Of a stretch of 18,229 nt of DNA, positions 1-6,957 are shown piece by piece. The stretch lies in assembly GCA_049315745.1 (NCBI GenBank), contig JBMOJO010000056.1:1-18229 (forward strand), given 5' to 3'. The position numbers and the translations under genes were made by a program. Under the pieces are notes generated by a model. It did no database searches and was not told the origin of the DNA. It was given only the letters and a program-made list of their open reading frames with translations. Numbering within the stretch: the first letter of the stretch is position 1; every line of letters begins with the position of its first letter. This DNA comes from JADJPL01 sp049315745. Its GTDB lineage: Bacteria > Bacteroidota > Bacteroidia > Chitinophagales > Saprospiraceae.

Positions 1-25
1 CATGATTTTGCGAAGCAAAATCATG
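1..25. repeat. Perfect 11-bp hairpin with GAA triloop
   Basis: The arms CATGATTTTGC (1-11) and GCAAAATCATG (15-25) are exact reverse complements around a GAA loop. The centre, GCGAAGC at 10-16, is the DNA heptamer known to form an unusually stable mini-hairpin. An A-run follows on the + strand, so this is not a standard + strand terminator. What lies to the left is outside the window. It could be a dispersed palindromic element or the end of a transcript from a neighbouring gene. Confidence 0.8.
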
Positions 26-36
26 AAAAACACGTC

Positions 37-82
37 GGTTTCAGAATAATATTCTGCCGCCGAAGGCGAAAAAAACCTTTTT
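37..82 (+). other. Possible three-way junction followed by T5
   Basis: Two perfect hairpins lie side by side: CAGAAT/ATTCTG with loop AAT at 42-56, and CGCC/GGCG with loop GAA at 58-68. They are enclosed by GGTTT (37-41) and AAACC (73-77), which can pair. TTTTT follows at 78-82. Read on the + strand this could fold as a cloverleaf-like terminator for a gene left of the window. It could equally be part of a palindromic repeat element. The fold is inferred from base pairing only. Confidence 0.4.
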
Positions 83-121
83 ACACAACCCTGAGGTTTG
101 TGGGACAGCCGCTTAGCACAA

Positions 122-140
122 TTCGGCGTGCAACGCCGAA
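122..140. repeat. Perfect 8-bp hairpin with GCA triloop
   Basis: TTCGGCGT (122-129) and ACGCCGAA (133-140) pair exactly around GCA. The flank CGAAAAAACCTTACA (137-151) nearly repeats CGAAAAAAACCTTTTTACA at 67-85, so the two hairpins and their tails look like diverged copies of one unit. The hairpin ends 16 bases before the preferred start of the ATPase gene, so it would sit in its 5' leader. Confidence 0.7.
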
Positions 141-156
141 AAAACCTTACAGGAAA

Positions 157-1062
157 ATGCATTTCGATCACCCATCTTTGGTACGGATAAAAGAACTACT
201 CGATGCTCAGGGCTATATTTCCGAGCCGGAGATTGTGATGTCTGTATTTCTGGCAATAGAATTACAGAAGCCGTTGTTGATTGAGGGGCCTGCCGGTGTG
301 GGAAAGACAGAGATCGCTAAAGTGATGGCCCGCGCACTGGACACCGACCTGATCCGTCTGCAATGCTATGAGGGTTTGGATGCGGCTCACGCGTTGTACG
401 AATGGAATTATCAGCAGCAACTGCTGCAACTCAAACTCGAGGAGGGTTCTGCCAAATCTTTAGAACAGCGGGAACAGGGTATTTTCAGCGAACGGTTTTT
501 ACTGAAGCGGCCACTGCTACAGGCGATCACCTGCGCTAAAGCGCCCGTACTGCTGATTGACGAGATTGACCGCTCGGATGAAGAGTTTGAAAGTTTTTTG
601 CTCGAAGTGCTCTCTGATTGGCAAATAACTATTCCCGAGATTGGTACGGTTAAAGCTGTACATGTGCCCTATGTAATTGTTACGGGTAACCGTGTGCGGG
701 AATTGAGCGAAGCGCTTCGGCGGCGTTGCCTCTATCTGTGGATTGACTATCCCGGTTTTGAGAAAGAATTGCACATCGTCCGGTCCCGTTTACCTGGTAT
801 AGATGAGCGTCTGGGGGTACAGATTTGCAGGTTCATGCAGGAATTACGTCAAATGCGCCTGGAGAAAATCCCCGGTATCGCCGAAACACTGGATTGGGCC
901 ACCGTCCTGGCCAATCTGCATTTTGACCATCTCGACCCCCGGATCGTCGAGGCAACCTTAGGGGTTATCCTGAAAGATTGGCAGGATATCCGCCAGGTTC
1001 AAACGACTTTGTCGGAACTCCTGGAACGTACCGGAGTCCACTCTAAATGGGATAGCTTGTAA
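157..1062 (+). CDS. MoxR-family AAA+ ATPase (CoxD-like)
   Basis: Predicted cytoplasmic AAA+ ATPase of 301 residues. MoxR proteins act as chaperone-like remodelling ATPases, usually with a VWA-domain partner, to insert cofactors or activate enzyme complexes. From the ATG at 157, Walker A GPAGVGKT is at about 44-51, Walker B LLIDEID at 132-138, the sensor-1-like TGN at 176-178, and an arginine cluster (LRRRC) at about 187-191. All catalytic motifs look intact. The frame also opens at a GTG at 100, but those 19 codons cover a perfect hairpin and add a basic tail, so the ATG is preferred; AGGA lies just before it. The next gene, on the same strand 129 bases downstream, encodes the matching VWA partner. 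No cofactor-dependent oxidoreductase is in view, so the client is unknown. Confidence 0.9.
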   Translation: MHFDHPSLVRIKELLDAQGYISEPEIVMSVFLAIELQKPLLIEGPAGVGKTEIAKVMARALDTDLIRLQCYEGLDAAHALYEWNYQQQLLQLKLEEGSAKSLEQREQGIFSERFLLKRPLLQAITCAKAPVLLIDEIDRSDEEFESFLLEVLSDWQITIPEIGTVKAVHVPYVIVTGNRVRELSEALRRRCLYLWIDYPGFEKELHIVRSRLPGIDERLGVQICRFMQELRQMRLEKIPGIAETLDWATVLANLHFDHLDPRIVEATLGVILKDWQDIRQVQTTLSELLERTGVHSKWDSL

Positions 1063-1191
1063 CAAACTTATTTCACCGGTTCGGCGTATTTGGAGAAACA
1101 GTACACCCTGGCCCACCGGAGCCGCATTTTGTGTCAAACACCGCAGATTGCGCAGACAGGGGCTTCCCGCACATAAACTATACTTTTTTGG

Positions 1192-2379
1192 ATGCAAAGT
1201 AATCCGGAGTTTATCCAGCGTCATACCAGCCTGAGCGCCCATGTCGTGGCATTCTGTCGTTTTTTGCGGACGGAGGGCTTTTCGCTTGGTCCGGCAGAGC
1301 ACATACTCGCACTGGAGGCGGTTGAGTGCCTCGGATTTTCCTTTGATCAGGATGCCTTCCGGCTTTGTCTGAAAGCGGTACTCGCGCGGAGTAAGTCCCA
1401 GCAAGAGCGCTTTGACACACTTTTTCCCAAATATTTCAAAGAGCTGGAACAAGCGGTAGATTCGGGGATAAAAAATGATTCCCGCACAAAAAAACGTCCT
1501 GCAAAAACAAACCAGGCTCCGGGTCTTGAGGCGCTTAAGCACTGGCTATATGGCAAACCGACAGATGGAACGGTCGAAATGGCTGCTTACAGTGGAGCTG
1601 AAGCACTGTCTGAAAAAGATTTTTCCAGGTTCAACGATCACGAGCTGTCAGAAATCCGCCAGTTGATCCGCCAGTTGGCCCGTACGCTTGCCTTCCGTTT
1701 GAGCAGACGACGCGTCAGGGCCAGGCAAAAAATTAAGCTCGATCTCCGGCAAACCCTTCGCCATAACCTGCGGCAAGGCGGGGAATTCCTCGAATTGCGT
1801 TTTACCAAACCCAAACGGCAGCGGCGCCAATTATTGCTGGTTTGCGACGTGAGCAAGTCCATGGAGCTTTACAGCCTTTTTTTGATCCAGTTCAGTTTCG
1901 CCTTCCAGCAAGCGTTCCGGCAAGTTGAAACTTTTGTATTTGGAACGGCGCTCCAAAGGATTACGCCCCTGCTGAGGGGCGCAGAATATGGCGATGCCTT
2001 GTTGAAGCTGCAGGAACAGGCTGCCTCCTGGTCTGGAGGGACACGGATCGGAGAATCACTCGCAACCCTCAACAGGGATTATCGCTACCTGGTCAGATCA
2101 CAAACGGTGCTGATTATCCTGAGCGATGGCATGGATACCGGCGCCCCGGAGTTGCTTGCCCAGCAGATGCAGTTGTTGCATCAGCGATGTGCCCGTTTAA
2201 TCTGGCTTAACCCGCTGGCCGGCCGGCCGGGGTACGCGCCCAAAACCCGGGGGATGGAAGCGGCCATCCCTTTTGTAGATATCTTCGCCCCTGCCCATAA
2301 TATCGAAAGCCTTAGGAATTTGGCTAAATATCTGGAAGGTAAGCAGCCTAATAAAATTCAACCTGGATCCCAAAGATAG
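1192..2379 (+). CDS. CoxE-like VWA domain protein
   Basis: Predicted 395-residue cytoplasmic protein with a C-terminal von Willebrand A domain of the CoxE type. The domain runs from about residue 213 to 375. It has a complete metal-ion-dependent adhesion site: DVSKS at 219-223, a threonine in GGTR at 284, and an aspartate in SDGMD at 312. Just before it lies the basic, arginine-rich segment with the pattern LRQTLRHNLRQGGE (185-198) typical of this family. The N-terminal half is helical and less conserved. In MoxR/VWA systems the VWA protein binds the AAA+ ring and the substrate. The ATG at 1192 is the first in frame and has no clear ribosome binding site. The last 32 bases overlap the 3' end of the opposing receptor gene. 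The target enzyme cannot be deduced here. Confidence 0.9.
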   Translation: MQSNPEFIQRHTSLSAHVVAFCRFLRTEGFSLGPAEHILALEAVECLGFSFDQDAFRLCLKAVLARSKSQQERFDTLFPKYFKELEQAVDSGIKNDSRTKKRPAKTNQAPGLEALKHWLYGKPTDGTVEMAAYSGAEALSEKDFSRFNDHELSEIRQLIRQLARTLAFRLSRRRVRARQKIKLDLRQTLRHNLRQGGEFLELRFTKPKRQRRQLLLVCDVSKSMELYSLFLIQFSFAFQQAFRQVETFVFGTALQRITPLLRGAEYGDALLKLQEQAASWSGGTRIGESLATLNRDYRYLVRSQTVLIILSDGMDTGAPELLAQQMQLLHQRCARLIWLNPLAGRPGYAPKTRGMEAAIPFVDIFAPAHNIESLRNLAKYLEGKQPNKIQPGSQR

Positions 2380-4705
2380 GAATGATTGGCAGGGCATAAT
2401 TGTAATAGGTCGTGAGACGGGTAGTGTCAAAGCGCTCCCTGATCGGGTTCTTTCGGTTGGTGGCATTCTGCAGGTCAATCCGGAAGGTCCAGGTGCTGCG
2501 CGCTTTGTTCCGCTTGTACCCAAATCCTGCATCTATCCGCCAGTAAGGAGGTAGCTGGGCTTCGTAAGCTTTGGAATTGTCAGTTACCGCACTACGCCTT
2601 TGTACCGATAAGGGTATATTGAAAGGGATATAGCGGTTGCCGCCCCGTAACATAAGTCGTAAGTTGTAAGAGAGGAAATGTTGCTTGGACTTGCCGATAG
2701 GGGACTCTTTCCCAAAGGCGCCACTGCCGGCAAAGGAATTGTTGAAAATGGTATTGCGCCATATTCCGTCTTTGCCTATGTACCTTGAATTGAAGAGGGA
2801 TGCCGTAAAGAGGAAATAATAGTTATCTGCCAGAAACCTTTCGAGGGTCAATTCGAGGCCGGTGTTCCTGCCTTTTCCGCTGTTTTCAAGGATATTGCCC
2901 GGGATACCGGCGCTTGAGTTGAGGATAGAGAAAAAACTTCGGCTGGCTGTATCTACCGGTACCTGGAACAGGCGCTGGAGATATGCCTCCGCAATCAGGC
3001 GGGTATGGGGGGAAAGCCTGGTAGTATATCCCACGACCACATGCCGGGCAGCAGCGCTTTTCAGTTTGCTGTTGGGCTGGGTAAAGGTATTGTTTGGCCC
3101 CTGGCGCTTGTAGAGGTAGAGGGAAATCGGTTCGAGGCGGCTGTGCAGGCCGAAGCCTGCATTCAGGGCGCTATTTTCAGAAATTTTAAATTGCGCCCCA
3201 AACCTGGGCTCTATCCGCTCGTCCTGGGTTAGCTTGAAATGGTGGTAATGGATGCCCGAGGTGAGGGTCAAAGCAGCGGAAGGTTGCCATTTGAGCTGTG
3301 AGTAGGCCTGGAACATCCCCGTGGCATCGTCCTCCCTTAGCCAGTTGACCATGCGGGAGTTGCGCCCATCCCAGCGGTTTTCGTCGTATTCATAGCCTAA
3401 TCGGCTCAGAATGAATCCAGTTCGCAGGCTGGCCGAGCTGCTGAGCCTTTGGTTGAAAAAAGAGGAAAACCGCATTGCGCGGTGGCGGTGCAGCTCTTTG
3501 TAGGTCGTGGTCCATTTTTCAGAAAATTGGTTTTCTCTAAAATAGCGGTGGATATCGCCGGAAAAAGCGGCTACCGTATAAAAATACCCTTTTCCCTTCC
3601 AGGGGAGCTGATGGCTAAGCCCAACGACAGACATGCCGTTTTCATCGGTGTCGCGGAACCCGGGGTAGTCGCCCTCAGACAGGTTTCTGCCACCGATGCC
3701 CCAAAACTTAAACTTGCCCAGGGCCTTGGTCGGAAAGGCAAAGGTGAAGTTGTAGTCCCTAAAAGCAGGTTTGAACCCCTCGGCCTCGATATTGACCAAA
3801 CCACTTCGGAGCAGGAGTTCGAGTGTAGAATACCTGGCGTTAACGCGGTAGCTGCTGCCGTTCCGGCCAAGAGGGCCTTCTGCGGCAGCTTCCAACCCAA
3901 CTACGCTGAGTAACCCCTTCCACTCCCTCCGCTGGTCGTTGCCGGTCCGAAACCTGAGGTCGAATACGCCGGAAAGGGCGTTGCCATATTCCGGGGGAAA
4001 GGCTCCGGTGAAAAAATCCGAATTGGCGAGACTTGTACTGTTGACCATGCTGATGATCCCACTGGTAGATCCCTGCCCGTCGCCGAAATGGTTTGGATTC
4101 GGGATTTCGACACCTTCGAGGCGCCAGAGTAAGCCTTTTGGAGAATTTCCCCGGATAACGATTTCGTTATTGTCGTCATTCCCGGAAGAAGTTACCCCCG
4201 CAAAAGACATGACCATGCGCGAAGGGTCGTTGTACCCGCCGGCATAGCGGTTACCTTCCTGTAAACTGAACTGCCGCCCACTGACTAACGCATATTCATT
4301 GACGGTAGGCCTGTCTTCTTCCTTGGCCACCACGACAATTTCTTTGAGGTAGGTAGGGCTTTCTTTTAGTAAAACCTCCAGGACCGTCTCTTTTCCGCTA
4401 TTCACTTCTACCTGGGGAAGGGTTACAGGCTCATATCCGATCATGGAAAAGAGCAGGGTGTAACGCCCCGGCTGAAGGTTTTCGAATCGGAACCCGCCTT
4501 TTTCATCGCTGAAACTGCCTGTTGCCCCCGGCAAAAGCTGAATGCTGACCCCTTCTAACGGCTGGGCCGTCTCGCGGTCGCTGACGCTGCCGCGAAGGGT
4601 CTGTTGTGGCAGTTGTGCCTGGCCCTCAGGTGTTCCCGCTAAGAGGTTTGCGGCGGCGAGGCATATTACATACCATACAACCGATGAAAGATTGGAGCGG
4701 ATCAT
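2348..4705 (-). CDS. TonB-dependent outer-membrane receptor with carboxypeptidase-regulatory-like domain
   Basis: Predicted outer-membrane beta-barrel transporter of 785 residues, energised by TonB/ExbBD. From the start at 4705, a signal peptide covers about 1-30 (hydrophobic VVWYVICLAAANLLAG, then AQA). A CarboxypepD_reg-like beta-sandwich follows at about 36-117 (LRGSVSDRETAQPLEGV onward), with a possible Ton box near LKEIVVVA (120-127). The plug is at about 135-255 (IRGNSPKG, LEGVEIPNP) and the barrel runs to a C-terminal aromatic residue (VEFY). It is shorter than SusC proteins, which are about 1000 residues, and no SusD partner is present. The frame is open up to an ATG at 4738, but the ATG at 4705 overlaps the stop of the upstream lipoprotein gene as ATGA, so translational coupling is likely. 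The substrate is unknown. Confidence 0.92.
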   Translation of the reverse strand: MIRSNLSSVVWYVICLAAANLLAGTPEGQAQLPQQTLRGSVSDRETAQPLEGVSIQLLPGATGSFSDEKGGFRFENLQPGRYTLLFSMIGYEPVTLPQVEVNSGKETVLEVLLKESPTYLKEIVVVAKEEDRPTVNEYALVSGRQFSLQEGNRYAGGYNDPSRMVMSFAGVTSSGNDDNNEIVIRGNSPKGLLWRLEGVEIPNPNHFGDGQGSTSGIISMVNSTSLANSDFFTGAFPPEYGNALSGVFDLRFRTGNDQRREWKGLLSVVGLEAAAEGPLGRNGSSYRVNARYSTLELLLRSGLVNIEAEGFKPAFRDYNFTFAFPTKALGKFKFWGIGGRNLSEGDYPGFRDTDENGMSVVGLSHQLPWKGKGYFYTVAAFSGDIHRYFRENQFSEKWTTTYKELHRHRAMRFSSFFNQRLSSSASLRTGFILSRLGYEYDENRWDGRNSRMVNWLREDDATGMFQAYSQLKWQPSAALTLTSGIHYHHFKLTQDERIEPRFGAQFKISENSALNAGFGLHSRLEPISLYLYKRQGPNNTFTQPNSKLKSAAARHVVVGYTTRLSPHTRLIAEAYLQRLFQVPVDTASRSFFSILNSSAGIPGNILENSGKGRNTGLELTLERFLADNYYFLFTASLFNSRYIGKDGIWRNTIFNNSFAGSGAFGKESPIGKSKQHFLSYNLRLMLRGGNRYIPFNIPLSVQRRSAVTDNSKAYEAQLPPYWRIDAGFGYKRNKARSTWTFRIDLQNATNRKNPIRERFDTTRLTTYYNYALPIIPIFGIQVEFY

Positions 4706-5412
4706 CTGACCACAACAACCTTGACTGCCGAGTACCATTCTACCATCGAATATACGGATCGTTGTTGCTGAACACTTTCGCGTTGCTGTTGCTTGATGAG
4801 GTAGAGCTCATGCTTGCCGGGCCGCAGGCTGCCGGTCATTTGGGGGGAGAGCTCGAAGGTATTGGATTTCCTGGGCCCTTTAAACGGAATTTCCAGGGTG
4901 TTGCCTTGCTCATCGGTAAAAAGGAGGAGCAGGGTTTCCCCTGCCTGCAAGGGCTGCCCTGTTATTTCCAGGGTAGCACCTTCGGCCCTGGAGATGGTAG
5001 GCCCGATGCTGAAGCCCGAAATGGCATCCATCGCAATAGAAATTTTCCCGGAGCCACCTGCTTCGGTTTTGAATACGAAATCTTGACGGGCGGTATAGGG
5101 GCCTGATTTCAGGTGTTCATAACGAAGTTCCATTGAGCCGGGGTTTTTAATGCGCAACGGGTTGCCGTTCCAGGTAACTTCGCTGGGCAATTGTACCGGG
5201 CGTATATGCTCGGATGAGTCACCTTCAAGGAAGATAATCTGGGCCTTAAACTCGTTTTCAGGGACGAGAAAACGGGTATAGATGTCCACAAAGCGCTTTT
5301 TTTCGCTTTTTTTCGCTTCCGGATTATTGTCGCAGCTATTCATGCAGAACATAAGGGGGAGGAGGAGCAGCCAAAAGATGGGCGCAGCAGTGTCGTTTTT
5401 CCAAAGGTTCAT
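4702..5412 (-). CDS. Predicted lipoprotein of unknown family, coupled to a TonB receptor
   Basis: I do not recognise this 236-residue protein. It has a short polar N-terminus, a hydrophobic stretch WLLLLPLMFC (14-23) and a plausible lipobox ending MNSC with the lipid cysteine at 27. An acidic and then lysine-rich segment follows (DNN, then EAKKSEKKR). The rest alternates short hydrophobic strands with turns, has glycine and proline but no catalytic-looking motif, and looks like one or two beta-sandwich domains. The start overlaps the gatA stop as ATGA, and the stop overlaps the receptor start as ATGA. The natural inference is a surface or periplasmic lipoprotein working with the receptor. It is not an obvious SusD, and I see no DUF4249 pattern. 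A 10-base tandem repeat lies at codons 32-40. Confidence 0.8.
   Translation of the reverse strand: MNLWKNDTAAPIFWLLLLPLMFCMNSCDNNPEAKKSEKKRFVDIYTRFLVPENEFKAQIIFLEGDSSEHIRPVQLPSEVTWNGNPLRIKNPGSMELRYEHLKSGPYTARQDFVFKTEAGGSGKISIAMDAISGFSIGPTISRAEGATLEITGQPLQAGETLLLLFTDEQGNTLEIPFKGPRKSNTFELSPQMTGSLRPGKHELYLIKQQQRESVQQQRSVYSMVEWYSAVKVVVVR
5294..5316 (-). repeat. 10-bp tandem repeat (GCGAAAAAAA) in coding sequence
   Basis: On the coding strand the unit GCGAAAAAAA occurs twice in perfect tandem and is followed by GCG. It encodes the lysine-rich segment just after the lipid-attachment cysteine. The unit length is not a multiple of three, and each copy contains an A7 run. Gain or loss of one unit, or a one-base slip, would shift the frame early in the lipoprotein gene. 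Confidence 0.8.
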
Positions 5413-6845
5413 TGTGGAAAATTATTTTGGATATAATTGCCCAGGGCGAGCAGGGCCGCCTCATTGCCTTTTGCTGCCATAAACTGCAGCCCCATCGGCA
5501 GGCCATTGGTATGTTTTCCTGTGGGCAGGGCAATTGCAGGGATACCGGCCATATTTGCATGAACAGTAAAAATATCGGCGAGGTACATCGCGACAGGATC
5601 CTCAAGGGTCTCTCCCAGCTTCCACGGCGCTGTCGGGGTTACAGGCAGCAGGATGGCGTCGAAATCCCGGAATATCGCTTCGGTGCGCCCGGAAATCAAC
5701 CTCCGGACTTTCTGCGCCCTGCTGTAATAAGCATCGTAATAGCCGGAGCTGAGTACGAAAGTGCCCAGTATAATGCGCCGCTTGACTTCACGGCCAAAGC
5801 CCTCCGTGCGGGACTTTTTATATACTTCCGTGAGATCCCGGGCCTCAGGGCTCCGGTAGCCGTAGCGGACGCCGTCATAACGTGCGAGGTTTGAGGATGC
5901 CTCCGCTGTAGTAAGGACGTAGTACGCGGGAATGATATCGTCCAGGTATTCAAAATCCACTTCCTCGACGATATGCCCCTGGCTTTTGAGCCACAGGATC
6001 ATCGTTTCGCAGTGCGTGCGCACTTCGGCATCGAGGCCGGGATGGGAGATGGCCGCACCCAGATAAGCAATACGTGCCGGTTGCCGTATCGCCGACAGCG
6101 CAGCGTAGGGCTCCGGCGGATCAGGTAAAGCAGTACTATCATAGCCATCGGGCCCTGCGATAATTTCGAGGACGGCAGCAATATCCCTGGTTGCATGGGC
6201 GAGGATGCCAATCTGGTCGAAAGAGGACCCATAAGCAATCAGCCCGTGCCGGGAAATCCGCCCATAGCCCGGTTTAAAACCCGTAACCCCGCAGAAGGCT
6301 GCCGGCTGGCGGACGCTTCCGCCCGTATCGGAACCCAACGCGACCAGGCAGGTATCCATCTGTACGGACACTGCCGAGGCCCCTGATGAACCCCCAGGAA
6401 CGCGTTCGGGATCGGCTCCGTTTCGGGTCGGGCCATAAAAGGAGTTTTCGTTGGAAGAACCCATCGCAAACTCATCACAGTTTACGCGGCCGATAATGAT
6501 GGCGCCTGCCGCGAGCAGGCGTTCGACGGCAGTAGCGGAAAATAAAGCGGTAAAACCCTGAAGCATACGGGAACCCGCCGTTACGCAGTGGTCGGCATAG
6601 CAGAGGACATCCTTGATCGAGGCGACCATCCCGAATAACGGTCCTGCTTCCTCCGGGGATGCTTCGAAAGCGCGCTGCAAGGCCTCCGCCCTCGCCAGGG
6701 CTTCCTGCTCAAATACTTCGATATAAATGTTTAGATCCCTGGTATCGGCGATGCGTTCCAGATAACTTTGCACAAGTACAGGCAGGCTTAAGTGCCCTTC
6801 GGCAATTGCGGCACGTATGGCGGATAAATCCCGATATTCTGTCAT
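5409..6845 (-). CDS. gatA: Aspartyl/glutamyl-tRNA amidotransferase subunit A
   Basis: Amidase-signature enzyme of 478 residues. As GatA of the GatCAB complex it releases ammonia from glutamine so that GatB can convert Glu-tRNA(Gln) and/or Asp-tRNA(Asn) to the amidated form. The Ser-cisSer-Lys triad is visible: Lys78 in SIKD, Ser153 in PGGSSG and Ser177 in GSDTGGS. The segment AGSRMLQGF, the motif CDEFAMGSSNENS and the full length match GatA rather than a generic amidase. gatB and gatC are not in the window, which is common. Its ATG lies 112 bases after hisS on the same strand, and its TGA overlaps the next gene's ATG by ATGA. That links it to the lipoprotein and receptor genes downstream, an unexpected pairing of translation and uptake functions. 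Confidence 0.95.
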   Translation of the reverse strand: MTEYRDLSAIRAAIAEGHLSLPVLVQSYLERIADTRDLNIYIEVFEQEALARAEALQRAFEASPEEAGPLFGMVASIKDVLCYADHCVTAGSRMLQGFTALFSATAVERLLAAGAIIIGRVNCDEFAMGSSNENSFYGPTRNGADPERVPGGSSGASAVSVQMDTCLVALGSDTGGSVRQPAAFCGVTGFKPGYGRISRHGLIAYGSSFDQIGILAHATRDIAAVLEIIAGPDGYDSTALPDPPEPYAALSAIRQPARIAYLGAAISHPGLDAEVRTHCETMILWLKSQGHIVEEVDFEYLDDIIPAYYVLTTAEASSNLARYDGVRYGYRSPEARDLTEVYKKSRTEGFGREVKRRIILGTFVLSSGYYDAYYSRAQKVRRLISGRTEAIFRDFDAILLPVTPTAPWKLGETLEDPVAMYLADIFTVHANMAGIPAIALPTGKHTNGLPMGLQFMAAKGNEAALLALGNYIQNNFPQ

Positions 6846-6957
6846 ATACCAAACTGCTGAAGTTATTGAAAGTTGACGTGGTACTATGGCTCCATAAAGG
6901 CACTAACGAAGAAATACTTCAAACATTTCAGGCGATGTGGGGATATTCCTGGGGAGG

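Noticed and set aside
100..156. GTG start 19 codons upstream of the MoxR ATG
   Set aside because: These codons overlay a perfect 8-bp hairpin and the translated segment has no family counterpart, while the ATG at 157 opens the domain directly.
1..156. CRISPR-like or tRNA-like element
   Set aside because: There is no regular spaced repeat array, and no tRNA cloverleaf with a T-loop signature could be formed here or in the other intergenic gaps.
707..719. GCGAAGC core inside the MoxR gene
   Set aside because: It is coding sequence for a conserved sensor/arginine region and the palindrome follows from common codons, so it is not counted with the intergenic hairpins.
3449..3913. Open frame antisense to the TonB receptor
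   Set aside because: It is a shadow of the receptor frame with no recognisable domain and no upstream signals.
4706..4738. Upstream ATG for the TonB receptor
   Set aside because: It would add 11 residues before a normal signal peptide, whereas the ATG at 4705 forms a 4-base overlap with the lipoprotein stop.
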